From the NCBI GenBank assembly GCA_964543905.1, contig CAZIZO010000016.1:5269-69268 (forward strand): a DNA stretch of 64,000 nt. Reading direction: 5' to 3'. The translations under genes were made by a program, and so were the position numbers. The notes under the pieces were generated by a model. That model ran no database searches. It was given only the letters and a program-made list of their open reading frames with translations, and was not told the DNA's origin. The first letter of the stretch is position 1. Every line of letters begins with the position of its first letter. The stretch is from GCA-016699835 sp964543905. Lineage in GTDB: Bacteria > Planctomycetota > Phycisphaerae > Phycisphaerales > UBA1924. Below, piece by piece: positions 33,405 to 42,142 of the stretch.

Positions 33405-36347
33405 CTAGCAGCCGGCGTAGAGGTGTTGCAAGAAGAAGAGGAGGTCGTCGATGGTGATCCCGCCGTCCGGATCGCCGCTGTCCAAGCCATCGTCCATGTC
33501 CGCCTGGGGATCGCCCTGGAGATAGAGTGGCAAGTAGTACAACAAATCGTCGATCGTGACGGCCCCGTCGGGCGTCCCGGTGCCGCTCCCGTCGTCCACG
33601 TCGGCGGGTGAACGGAACTGGACGAGGATCGTCGGGGCGGGCATGGCGCCACAGGTATCCGTGAGGATGCACTTGAACTGTTCGTCCCCACATGGAGAGA
33701 GGCGGCCGTTGACCCGGAGAGTGCGGGTCGCGACGCCGAAGAATCGACCGTCCTGACCTTCCGCAAGATTCTCGAAGAGACCCGAGTTGACGTTGAATCG
33801 CTGCCACGTATGGCTGACGGAGAATGGTGGACGAGTCGAACTCGCCAGAACGTCCAGGATCGCGTCGTGGGGCACTTTGACGGTCAGGACTTCGCGGACG
33901 GGCTGATCGAGGCGGATGTTCGCGCCTCGCACGATCGTGCCCGGCAGGCCGGCTTCAAAGCCCGTCCCACCATTGACGGTCACCCGGCCCACGGGGAGTT
34001 GGGTACAGGAGTAGAGCGCGATGCGCCCGCTCCCGCCCCCTCCGGCGTTGCCGTTCCCGCCGTTCCCGCCGTTGGCGTGGATCGTGCCGGTGCCGAGGAT
34101 CTGGTTGGCCCAGATCCAGAGGCTGCCACCGGCCCCGCCGCCGTCGGCGTAGTTCGGCACGGTGCCGTTCTGTCCGTCGGCGGAGATTTCGCCGTTGACG
34201 GTGAGACTTCCAAGGACCGTGAAGCGAAGAGACCCACCACCCGCACTGCCCGCGCTATTCGACCTCGTCGCGCCGCCGCCGGAACCCATCGTGATGGGTT
34301 CGGCCGCCCCGCCGTAGGCCGCGCCACCAACCCGGTTGCTGGAACTGCGCCCGCCCGCACCGCCATGACCGCCCCCGCCACCGTGGGCATTGTCTCCCGA
34401 ACCCGTGCCCGCGGCGAAACCCAAGCCTCGTGGATGGCCACGGAATGGCGCGCCGATCATCCCGGGAGGACCTGGGGGGATCGTGGGATCGCCCGCGCGG
34501 ATCAACGCGTTCCGTGTGACGGTCAGGTGGAGCGTGTCGTCCTGGTGCTGCGGGGCAATGAGGCCGCCGCGGGAGACGTCGACGTTCATGTCCAGAATCG
34601 TGATCCCGGTGAACTCGGTGGCCTCGCCGACCTGGTTGCAGTTGTTGACGTACATGGTTCCCGGTGAGGTGCCCTGCTTGACGTAGACCGTGCCGGCGCC
34701 GCCGATGGTTCGGCCGTCGCCCCCACACGCCTGCCAGTTGGAGAAGGTCATGGGCGAGAGGGTGGAATAGAGAGCGATGCGTCCTGCACCACCTCCGCCG
34801 GCATTGGCGCTGCCGCCACTCCCGCCGTTAGCGCGGATTTGGCCGGAGCCTGTGATCTGGTTGGCGCTGATCCAGATGCTGCCTCCGGCGCCGCCGCCGT
34901 CGGCGTAGTTCGGGACGGTGCCGCTTTGACCATCGGCGGTGATCTCACCAAGGACGGTGAGTGTTCCGGTGATGGTGGCGCGGAAGAGGCCTCCACCGGC
35001 GCTCCCGCCGCTGTTGCCGCGCGTCGCGCCGCCCCCGGACCCCATGGTGAGCGGTTCGCTGACGGAGCCGAAGCAGTTGCCCCCGAGACGATTGCTGGCG
35101 CTGTTCCCGCCGGCGCCGCCGTGGGCACCACCGGCGCCGTGGGCGTTGTCCGAGGAGCCTTCCCCCGCTCCGGGGCCGGACGATCTCGCGTATCCACGTT
35201 CGGGGGCGCCCGCCCTGCCGCTCTCTTGGATGGTGAGATCCCCGAGCACGGTCAAACGCAGGGAATCGTCGCCGTGGGCCGGGGCGAGGAGGCCCTGCTC
35301 GGAGACCACGACGTTCATGTCGAGCGTGGTGAGGCCGGTGAACTCGGTCGCTTCGCCGGCGTTGCCGCAGTTGGCGATGTAGAGCGTGCCGCGCGACGAT
35401 CCCGACTGGACAAAGACGGTGCCCGCGCCACCACGGACCAGCCCGCCCCCGCCACAGGCCTGCCAACTGGAAAGTTCGATCGCCGCATCGCGGGAGAAGA
35501 GCGCGATGCGTCCACCCCCACCGCCCCCGGCGTTGCCGCTTCCTCCGGCGCCTCCATTGGCGCGCACGGTGCCAGTGCCCAGGATGCGCGACGCGGAGAT
35601 GAGCACGCTGCCGCCGGAGCCGCCGCCGTCGGCATAGTTGGGGACGGTGCCGTTCTGTCCATCGGACCAGACATCGCCATTGAGCATGGCCACGCCACCG
35701 ACGGTAATCTGGGCCGCACCGCCTCCCGCGCTGCCCGCGCTGTTCCCCCGGGTGGAGCCGCCGCCGGACCCAAAGAACGTCGGGGACGTGACGGACCCGA
35801 AGCACGCCCCGCCCGATCGACCACTCGCGCTGTTTCCACCCGCACCGCCATACCCGGCGCCGGCGCCATGGGCGTTATCCGACGAGCCCTGTCCCGCGCC
35901 GGGGCCCGTGCTGCGTGCGCTCCCCTTCGCGCTCACGTCGATGCGACTCGCGACGAGGTTGGGCGGCGCGACACCTTGCACGCTGAGATCCCCCGTGATG
36001 GTCAGCAGCATCCCCTGTCGGGGCGCTCCGGCGCGATCGAGGAACGTCACGCCGGCGGAATGGGTGACGACGCCCGGCACATTGGTCGCGTTGCGCTGCA
36101 CGGTGAGCGATCGGATCGTGTGCTCGCCGTCGATCCGAAGTTCCGTGCCCGAGACCACGATCTCCGCGTTCACCAGCGGGACCACGCTCCCGGAGCACTG
36201 GTCCACGATGGTGGACTGATCCACCGTGATCGTGGTGGGCGAGTTGATGCAGACCACGTCCCCCACCGCCAACGACCCCAAGCCCAAGAGGCTTCCGAGC
36301 GCCGCCGAGGCGACGCGAACCGTTCTCCTTCGTATGCAACACGCCAT
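33405..36347 (-). CDS. Secreted Gly-rich triple-repeat protein with GC-type dockerin-like C-terminus
   Basis: This 980-residue exported protein has a signal peptide at about 1-29 (SALGSLLGLGSLAVGD region). The body is three repeats of about 245-250 residues, marked by GTVPNYADGGG near 233, 477 and 729. Each has SDNAHG..GGAGG, an ANGG..GG.GNAGGGG..GRIAL segment and EATEFTG.T.LDMNV, suggesting stacked beta-helix-like units. The C-terminal 65 residues (916-980) hold two Asp-rich calcium-loop repeats (DVDDGSGTGTPDG..TIDDLLYYL, then DSGDPDGGITIDDLLFFL) and end YAGC. The same module ends the protein at 58.3 kb. It probably acts as a sorting or anchoring tag. CAAAGGAG precedes the ATG. Confidence 0.85.
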   Translation of the reverse strand: MACCIRRRTVRVASAALGSLLGLGSLAVGDVVCINSPTTITVDQSTIVDQCSGSVVPLVNAEIVVSGTELRIDGEHTIRSLTVQRNATNVPGVVTHSAGVTFLDRAGAPRQGMLLTITGDLSVQGVAPPNLVASRIDVSAKGSARSTGPGAGQGSSDNAHGAGAGYGGAGGNSASGRSGGACFGSVTSPTFFGSGGGSTRGNSAGSAGGGAAQITVGGVAMLNGDVWSDGQNGTVPNYADGGGSGGSVLISASRILGTGTVRANGGAGGSGNAGGGGGGRIALFSRDAAIELSSWQACGGGGLVRGGAGTVFVQSGSSRGTLYIANCGNAGEATEFTGLTTLDMNVVVSEQGLLAPAHGDDSLRLTVLGDLTIQESGRAGAPERGYARSSGPGAGEGSSDNAHGAGGAHGGAGGNSASNRLGGNCFGSVSEPLTMGSGGGATRGNSGGSAGGGLFRATITGTLTVLGEITADGQSGTVPNYADGGGAGGSIWISANQITGSGQIRANGGSGGSANAGGGGAGRIALYSTLSPMTFSNWQACGGDGRTIGGAGTVYVKQGTSPGTMYVNNCNQVGEATEFTGITILDMNVDVSRGGLIAPQHQDDTLHLTVTRNALIRAGDPTIPPGPPGMIGAPFRGHPRGLGFAAGTGSGDNAHGGGGGHGGAGGRSSSNRVGGAAYGGAAEPITMGSGGGATRSNSAGSAGGGSLRFTVLGSLTVNGEISADGQNGTVPNYADGGGAGGSLWIWANQILGTGTIHANGGNGGNGNAGGGGSGRIALYSCTQLPVGRVTVNGGTGFEAGLPGTIVRGANIRLDQPVREVLTVKVPHDAILDVLASSTRPPFSVSHTWQRFNVNSGLFENLAEGQDGRFFGVATRTLRVNGRLSPCGDEQFKCILTDTCGAMPAPTILVQFRSPADVDDGSGTGTPDGAVTIDDLLYYLPLYLQGDPQADMDDGLDSGDPDGGITIDDLLFFLQHLYAGC

Positions 36348-36432
36348 GAAAGACTCCTTTGTGCGAGTGTGCCAGACACAACCTTGATCCACGCTCGTTC
36401 TTCGCCGTGCGGCGCGAAGCCATCACGATCGA

Positions 36433-37842
36433 CTAGTTTGGGTTCAGGACCAGCGTTCCGGTCTCGGGCCTGTTCTTCATGTTGCCCCGAGTGATGCTGG
36501 CGTCCCAGGTGACGGAGATGCCATCCTCGTTGACCGTGCCGCTTCCCTTGACGTTGCTGAACCGATCGCCGCTGCGATTCCAGCCTTCTCGATCGGTCAG
36601 AGTCAGTTGCCCGTGGCGCTCGGAAAACGTCCATCGCTCGACGTTCTGGCCCTGGAACCTCACCTGGATCACCACGGTCCCACGCTCGACGTCCCGTTTG
36701 ACCACCTCCGCCTCGCACGTGAAGGGCTGCTGCCCGCGGACGCTGTACTTGCCTTGGAACCTCGTCTTCACATTCAACCGATCCGAACCACGCGGCACGG
36801 CCGCCGCGGGCGCCCGCCCCGGCTCGACGGCTCTCGGCGCGGGCGTCGTCAACTTGCCTGGCGTCGGCTTGACCTCGATCGCCGGCAGGTTCTCGGCCTC
36901 TTCGACTACGGCTCTCACGCGGAACTTACCGACACGGACCTTGGTCCCCGCGTCACACTCGATCGATATTCCTTCACCTGCCTCGCCGCCCGACTCCGCC
37001 TTGACCGACTCGAACTCGTCACGTATGTCCAGTTCGCGTGCCGCGGCGCTGTCGAGCGAGAGAGATCGACGCCGCACGCCCAGCGTCAGCGCCACCTCCA
37101 CCCCACTCGCGAGCAAACCGTTCTCCCGCGGAGTCTCGCTCGTCCCGACCGCGTACAACGCCCGATGCTCTCCATCGATCACGAGCGTGACCTGGCCCTG
37201 ATGACCCGACGACGGCAGTCGCATCCGCACCGCCCCCTCGCCCGAGAGGCGTTCGATGGTGAATCGCACTTGATACTGCTCGCTGGCCGGCATGCCCAGG
37301 CGGAGCCTTGCCGACGATTGCCCGTCGTTCTGCCATGACGATCCCATCTGTGACCATCCTGGAGACGACACGCCCTCGTTCCGTGCGTGCGGCTGCCAAG
37401 GCGTCAGCGCGCGCTCACGCCGGAGTTCGTCCAACTCCGCCGCCGCCCGTGCCGCACCCGCCTCATCACCCTTGCGTCGATAGGCGTCCACGGCCTCTTC
37501 CAGTCGATCTTCGAACTTCGACTTGGCGGACGCGGCGCGACGGACGAGCAAGGGCTCGTCCTGGGACGCGGGCCAGGTGCCGCGTTTCACGAACTCCTCG
37601 CGTTCCGCCTGCAACGTCGTGATCGACTCGCCCTTGCCTGATTTGATCGCCCGGTCCAGCGCCTTGAGCACGTCCGTGCTCACCGCCGACACGCTGTCGG
37701 CAAAGGTGCACCGCTGCTGCGCCAACTTGGCCCCCGTCGGATCGTTCCCCCGGAGCCCATCGGCACCGAGCGCCAGCGCATGGAAGCCCGCCATGAGCAC
37801 GAGGACTCGTACAACCTTTCCGAAGCGTGTGTGCGTGGGCAT
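36433..37842 (-). CDS. Secreted hypothetical protein
   Basis: This unrecognised 469-residue protein has a signal peptide at about 1-26 (RVLVLMAGFHALALGA). A helical charged segment spans about 55-150, a beta-rich region about 155-300 (YQVRFTIERLSGEGAVRMRLP, LVIDGEHRALYAVG), then a Pro-rich linker about 308-335 and a C-terminal beta domain about 340-469 with RFQGKYSVRGQQPFTCEAEV. The middle domain resembles concanavalin-like jelly rolls in predicted strand pattern only. It lies between the triple-repeat secreted protein and the Ser/Thr kinase on the same strand, with gaps of 85 and 117 bases. Confidence 0.75.
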   Translation of the reverse strand: MPTHTRFGKVVRVLVLMAGFHALALGADGLRGNDPTGAKLAQQRCTFADSVSAVSTDVLKALDRAIKSGKGESITTLQAEREEFVKRGTWPASQDEPLLVRRAASAKSKFEDRLEEAVDAYRRKGDEAGAARAAAELDELRRERALTPWQPHARNEGVSSPGWSQMGSSWQNDGQSSARLRLGMPASEQYQVRFTIERLSGEGAVRMRLPSSGHQGQVTLVIDGEHRALYAVGTSETPRENGLLASGVEVALTLGVRRRSLSLDSAAARELDIRDEFESVKAESGGEAGEGISIECDAGTKVRVGKFRVRAVVEEAENLPAIEVKPTPGKLTTPAPRAVEPGRAPAAAVPRGSDRLNVKTRFQGKYSVRGQQPFTCEAEVVKRDVERGTVVIQVRFQGQNVERWTFSERHGQLTLTDREGWNRSGDRFSNVKGSGTVNEDGISVTWDASITRGNMKNRPETGTLVLNPN

Positions 37843-37959
37843 GTGTGGCGTCCGGGTGGTGCCGGGCGCTGGCGTTCACCTCGCCATGGCGCCCGTCATG
37901 CCCTACGCGCCAACGCGGACTCATCCACCTGGCCCATGTGGTCCATTTCGCGCGGATTT

Positions 37960-40158
37960 TTACGGCTTGCCTGCGGAGACCCACTCCGCGTGCCTTCGAC
38001 GCCACCCCTCGGCCTTGCCCGCGTGTCCCTTCCCCGCCTCCAGGCGCTCCAACTCGTCGTGCAGCCTCGCCATCGCGAGGTAGGTGCGATCCTTCAGCCG
38101 CGGGGGAAGCATGGGCTTTTCGAGGATGGTCTCCGCCTCCTCCAGCAACTCGCTCGCCTCGCGCAACTTGCCCAAGGGGATGATCGCCGTGGCCAGACTG
38201 ACCCGGGCCGTACGAAGCATCTCATCGCTCTTTTCCAGGCCGTTCTGCACACCGATGGAGATGGACTCTTGGAACATCCGCTCGGCAACCGCATGTCGTC
38301 CCTGCTGATCCACGCAGACCGCGAGGTTGTGCAACGCCTTTGCGTAACTCGGATGGCGCTGCCCATGCAGCGCCTTGCGAAGAGCGAGCGCCTCGCGATA
38401 CAACGACTCGCTCTCAACAACCCGCCCCAGGTCCAGACGCGCGCGCGCCAACCCGTCGATCGTGGCGGCGAGGTCTTCCTTCCATCGCACGTCACTCTGC
38501 ATGGCGAGGATCCGCACCGCGTCCATGAACAACGGCTCGGCCCGCGCGGGGCGCCCCATGCGAAGGAGCAAGTACGCGTAGTTGGCGTTCGAGGCCGCGA
38601 CGTCCGGATGATCGTCCCCAAACTGGCGCCGGCGGATGTCGATGACACGCTGGTAGAACTCGGCTGCCTTGGCGAAGTTTCGCGCGTCGCGATGGAAGTT
38701 GCCGACCGCGTTCGCGACTGCGGCGTTCGACTCGTGGTTCTCATCGTTCTCAAAGCGGGTGTGTTCCAGGATCGGCGTCAGGACGTACTGCTCGACCACC
38801 TGGCGAGCATCGAGCCCGAGGTTTGCCGAACTGAGGACCCTCTGCAAACCATCGACATCCAGGTGCTTGAGCAGGGACGAGGTGCTCTCAAAGACCTCCC
38901 AGCGCAGGTCCTCGGCCTCGATCTGGGCTTGTCTCGCCTTGGCTTCCGAAATCCTTGCCGAGCGGAGCGCGACGAGAGAGACCATCAACCCCAGGAGGCT
39001 CGCGAGGATCGCGACGCCCGCCCCCGCCACCAGCCCCTTGTTCCTCTTCGCGAACATCCGCGCTTGATACCAGGTGCTCACGGGCCTCGCCGTGATCGGC
39101 CGATTCTCCAGATAGTTCCGGATGTCCGCCGCCAGCACCCCGGCCGTCGCGTAGCGCCGGGCGGGCTCCTTCTCGAGCGCTTTCTCCACGATGGTCTGGA
39201 CATCCCCGCCGAGTTCCTTGCGAACCTGGCGAAGGGATATTGGCGGCTGGTGCAGGATCATCTCCAGCGCCTCGCGCATCGCCTTCCGCCGCACCGGATA
39301 CGGCAACGTCCCGGCGAGGACCTCGTACATCACCACGCCCAGCGCGTACACGTCCGACCTCGCGTCCGCGTCCTTGGATCGCCCCGCCGCCTGCTCGGGC
39401 GAGGTGTACACCAGCGTCCCGACCGTGGCGTCGGTCACGGTGTCGATCCGTGGCGACCCCTCCTCGCGCTCGCCCGCGTGGAGCACCTTGGCCACTCCAA
39501 AGTCCAGCACGCGCGGTTGACCGTTCTCCTGCACGAGGATGTTGCTCGGCTTGAGGTCGCGGTGGATCACACCGGCCTCGTTCGCCTGATCCACCGCGTC
39601 CGCCACCTTCGCCAGCAGGGAGAGGCGATCCCGATCACTCAGATGATGCTCCAGCACATATGCATCGATGGGCTTGCCCTCCACAAACTCCATCACGAAG
39701 TACGGGACCTCCTCCGTTCCGCGCGTCCAGACGCCCGCCGATTTCAGTTCGACCACCCCCGGGTGTTTCTTGATCTTCGCCAGCGCCTCATATTCTCGAT
39801 GAAACCGGGCGACGGCATCCTTGCTCATCAGCGATGACCGCATGATCTTGAACGCCACGCGCTGCGTTGTGCGCACGTGGATCGCCTCGTACACGATCCC
39901 CATACCCCCCTCGCCCTCGCGTCGCTGGAGTCGGTAATCTCCGATCTGCTGCCCGACGAGGGAGTCCGGCGTCGTCCACGCCCGCCTTGGCTTGGCCTCC
40001 GCGATCATCGCTTGGTGCGTGCGCAGCATCGCGATCACCTCATCCGCCGCGCTCGGATCGTCCACAAACTCCTCTCTCGCCAGGCGCACGCCGTCCTTGG
40101 GCGCCAACTCGCACGCGCGATCGAAGACCTCTTCCAGTCGCCGAGGACGATTGGTCAT
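37960..40158 (-). CDS. Ser/Thr protein kinase with transmembrane segment and TPR repeats
   Basis: This 732-residue receptor-like kinase has a PknB-type domain (about 74-350) with an EGEGGMGIVY loop (81-90), catalytic Lys in VAFKIM (K104), HRDLKPSN (199-206) and DFGVAK (219-224). All are intact. A membrane helix follows at about 376-398. The C-terminal region (about 430-720) consists of tetratricopeptide repeats (YQRVIDIRRRQFGDDHPDVAASNANYAYLLLRMGRP type). This layout is frequent in Planctomycetes. It lies 28 bases after the ECF sigma gene, so the kinase and sigma factor probably act in one signalling pathway. Confidence 0.94.
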   Translation of the reverse strand: MTNRPRRLEEVFDRACELAPKDGVRLAREEFVDDPSAADEVIAMLRTHQAMIAEAKPRRAWTTPDSLVGQQIGDYRLQRREGEGGMGIVYEAIHVRTTQRVAFKIMRSSLMSKDAVARFHREYEALAKIKKHPGVVELKSAGVWTRGTEEVPYFVMEFVEGKPIDAYVLEHHLSDRDRLSLLAKVADAVDQANEAGVIHRDLKPSNILVQENGQPRVLDFGVAKVLHAGEREEGSPRIDTVTDATVGTLVYTSPEQAAGRSKDADARSDVYALGVVMYEVLAGTLPYPVRRKAMREALEMILHQPPISLRQVRKELGGDVQTIVEKALEKEPARRYATAGVLAADIRNYLENRPITARPVSTWYQARMFAKRNKGLVAGAGVAILASLLGLMVSLVALRSARISEAKARQAQIEAEDLRWEVFESTSSLLKHLDVDGLQRVLSSANLGLDARQVVEQYVLTPILEHTRFENDENHESNAAVANAVGNFHRDARNFAKAAEFYQRVIDIRRRQFGDDHPDVAASNANYAYLLLRMGRPARAEPLFMDAVRILAMQSDVRWKEDLAATIDGLARARLDLGRVVESESLYREALALRKALHGQRHPSYAKALHNLAVCVDQQGRHAVAERMFQESISIGVQNGLEKSDEMLRTARVSLATAIIPLGKLREASELLEEAETILEKPMLPPRLKDRTYLAMARLHDELERLEAGKGHAGKAEGWRRRHAEWVSAGKP

Positions 40159-40186
40159 ATTGCCTCCCCAATCCGACTCGGCCCGC

Positions 40187-40789
40187 CTACGGCCTCGCTT
40201 CGCACTTTGTTCGCAAGTAGATCACGGCAAACGCCAGCCAAGGCTGGATCGTCTTCACGGAGCGGCCCAGACACCGGGCCACTTGCTCTTGAGTCAGCCC
40301 CGACCTGCTGACCAGCGCGAACGCTTCGAATCGATCCGGATGCTGCGCCTCCAACTGCGTCAGGGCGCGCTCCAGTCGCTCAACGTCCACGTTGTCCCCG
40401 AGTTGATCGATCCATGACTCACGCTGCGGCACGTCGTCCCCGGGCTCGATCGGCTGGTGCTGAACTCGACCGCCTCGCTTCACCCGATCATGCCACCGCA
40501 AATCTTCGTGCATCTTCCGCTTCGCAAGAAGGCAGAGATGGGCCAACTCCTCGCGATCCGACTCGAAGGCCCGATCGATCATCATGTGCTCCGCGCACGC
40601 CTCGTTGGCGATGCGGGTCGCCGTCAAGTCCTCCCGACCGATCCCACGCGCAAACCGCTTGGCGGCGGCCTTCACCTCCACATACCACGCCTCTGAAATC
40701 CGCCTTCTCTCCGTCCGACCACAACCATCGCCACCCTCGCCGGGCCCGGCGGAATCATCCGAGCCGTGCGAATCACGCTCCACTTGCAT
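40187..40789 (-). CDS. ECF-type RNA polymerase sigma factor
   Basis: This 200-residue protein has a region-2-like helix set (about 34-110, with ATRIANEACAEHMMIDR and KRKMHEDLRWHDR). Region 4 is about 135-190 and carries the HTH (SRSGLTQEQVARCLGRSVKTIQPWLAFA). It belongs to the planctomycete-type Sigma70_ECF group that sits next to Ser/Thr kinases. It lacks an anti-sigma partner; the kinase immediately downstream likely controls activity by phosphorylation, as proposed for such pairs. The first 30 residues are Ser/Gly-rich and may not be structured. Confidence 0.88.
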   Translation of the reverse strand: MQVERDSHGSDDSAGPGEGGDGCGRTERRRISEAWYVEVKAAAKRFARGIGREDLTATRIANEACAEHMMIDRAFESDREELAHLCLLAKRKMHEDLRWHDRVKRGGRVQHQPIEPGDDVPQRESWIDQLGDNVDVERLERALTQLEAQHPDRFEAFALVSRSGLTQEQVARCLGRSVKTIQPWLAFAVIYLRTKCEARP

Positions 40790-41200
40790 CGTTTGATCCT
40801 CCTGTTCTACGGTCGCAGTCTACCGCATCCGGCCGCTTCAACGCAACAGCGCGCATCCCATGAGATTCGAGTTGCACATCACCGATGAACACTGTCCAGT
40901 CGCTCCAAGCGCCACGGACGGCGCCCTCACCTCGACGAGTTCGCGATTTTCTTGTAACTCCATATTCGACGCCAGGATACTCCGCGGCGAACGACCACCT
41001 CGCCCCTTCTGCCCCCGTTCCAACCCCCACAATGCGGGGGGAATCGTGACCCGCCGATGGTGGCGATCCTCCACACGGCCCAAGTGCCCGGAGTTCATCA
41101 CCCATGGACGTTTTCCCCATGACGCCGGCTACGCTCCTCCTCGATCGCCTCAGCACCGGCTGGGGGCATGCCCGGGCCTACTCCTCGGAGGACGAGTTGC
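40790..41200 (+). other. Intergenic region upstream of phzF and the ECF gene
   Basis: These 411 bases between divergent genes contain no convincing gene. A weak plus-strand promoter candidate is TTGTAA (40952-40957), an 18-base gap and GATACT (40976-40981). Nothing else stands out. Confidence 0.45.
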
Positions 41201-42121
41201 ATGGCAAAGAAATCCACCAGGACAAAGACGTCGAAGACATCCTCCCTCCGCGCGGCTGGCCGCGCATCCGCGCGCCGTCCTTCGGGACGTGTGAAGCCGA
41301 CCCGCGCCGCCCAGGCGACAAACCTGCGACGGGTCCCGTTCTATCAGGTCGATGCCTTCACGAGCCGCCTCTACCACGGCAACCCCGCGGGGGTCGTTGT
41401 CCTTGAGAAGTTCCTGCCCGAGGACGTGATGCAAGCCATCGCCGCCGAGAACAACCTCGCCGAGACCGCCTTCATGGTCCCGTCGGGTCGCTCGTCGGGA
41501 CCAACGTGGAAGATCCGGTGGTTCACCCCCGTGCTCGAGATGGACCTCTGCGGGCACGCCACCCTCGCCTCCGCGCACGTTCTTTGGAACCACCTCAAGG
41601 TCGGGGGAACCAAGGTCACGTTCCAATCCGCGAGCGGATCGCTCGGCGTCGAGCGCCGGGGCGACATCATCGTGCTGGACTTTCCAAGCCGTCCCGCGGG
41701 CAAGGTGCCCATCACCGACATGATCTGCGTGGCCCTGGGCCGACCGCCCGTCGAACTCTACAAAGCGCGCGACTATCTTGCGGTCTTCGACAACAAGCGC
41801 GACGTGCACGAACTCCGACCCGATTTTCACGCGATGGAGCGCCTCGACGCCCACGTCATCGTCACCGCCCCGGCGGCGGGGCACGACTTTGTCAGCCGGT
41901 TCTTCGCGCCCACCGCGGGGGTGCCCGAAGACCCCGTCACGGGCTCATCCCATTGCTCGCTCATCCCCTTCTGGGCCGAGCGGCTTCGCAAGAACACGCT
42001 CACCGCCCATCAAGTGTCTCATCGAGGGGGGGAACTCTTCTGCGAACTCAAGGGCTCGCGCGTCGGGATCGGGGGGCACGCGGTGACGTACCTTGAGGGC
42101 AAGATTGCCGTCCCGGGGTGA
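41201..42121 (+). CDS. PhzF family phenazine biosynthesis-like isomerase/epimerase
   Basis: This 306-residue protein has the two-domain diaminopimelate-epimerase-like PhzF fold (about 44-306). It shows FYQVDAFTSRLYHGNPAGVVVL, the catalytic Glu88 in NNLAETAFMV, LCGHATLASAHVLW and GVPEDPVTGSSHCSLIPFW. The first 42 residues are an unusual Lys/Arg/Ser/Thr-rich extension not found in typical PhzF. It may be a disordered tail, or the true start may lie nearer Leu42. The family isomerises various substrates; a phenazine pathway is not implied because no other phz gene is present. Confidence 0.88.
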   Translation: MAKKSTRTKTSKTSSLRAAGRASARRPSGRVKPTRAAQATNLRRVPFYQVDAFTSRLYHGNPAGVVVLEKFLPEDVMQAIAAENNLAETAFMVPSGRSSGPTWKIRWFTPVLEMDLCGHATLASAHVLWNHLKVGGTKVTFQSASGSLGVERRGDIIVLDFPSRPAGKVPITDMICVALGRPPVELYKARDYLAVFDNKRDVHELRPDFHAMERLDAHVIVTAPAAGHDFVSRFFAPTAGVPEDPVTGSSHCSLIPFWAERLRKNTLTAHQVSHRGGELFCELKGSRVGIGGHAVTYLEGKIAVPG

Positions 42122-42142
42122 TCGTGGCGAACGCACGATCGC

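Noticed and set aside
33900..36200. Repeated DNA resembling a tandem or CRISPR-like array
   Set aside because: Period is about 740 bases and the repeats are in frame within one secreted protein; no short direct repeats with spacers.
37780..39837. 685-codon plus-strand frame opposite the Ser/Thr kinase
   Set aside because: Arg/His/Leu-rich shadow with no motif; the minus-strand kinase has all catalytic residues.
41104..41406. Small frame overlapping the phzF 5' end
   Set aside because: Out-of-frame overlap with phzF, Pro/Arg-rich C-terminus and no Shine-Dalgarno.
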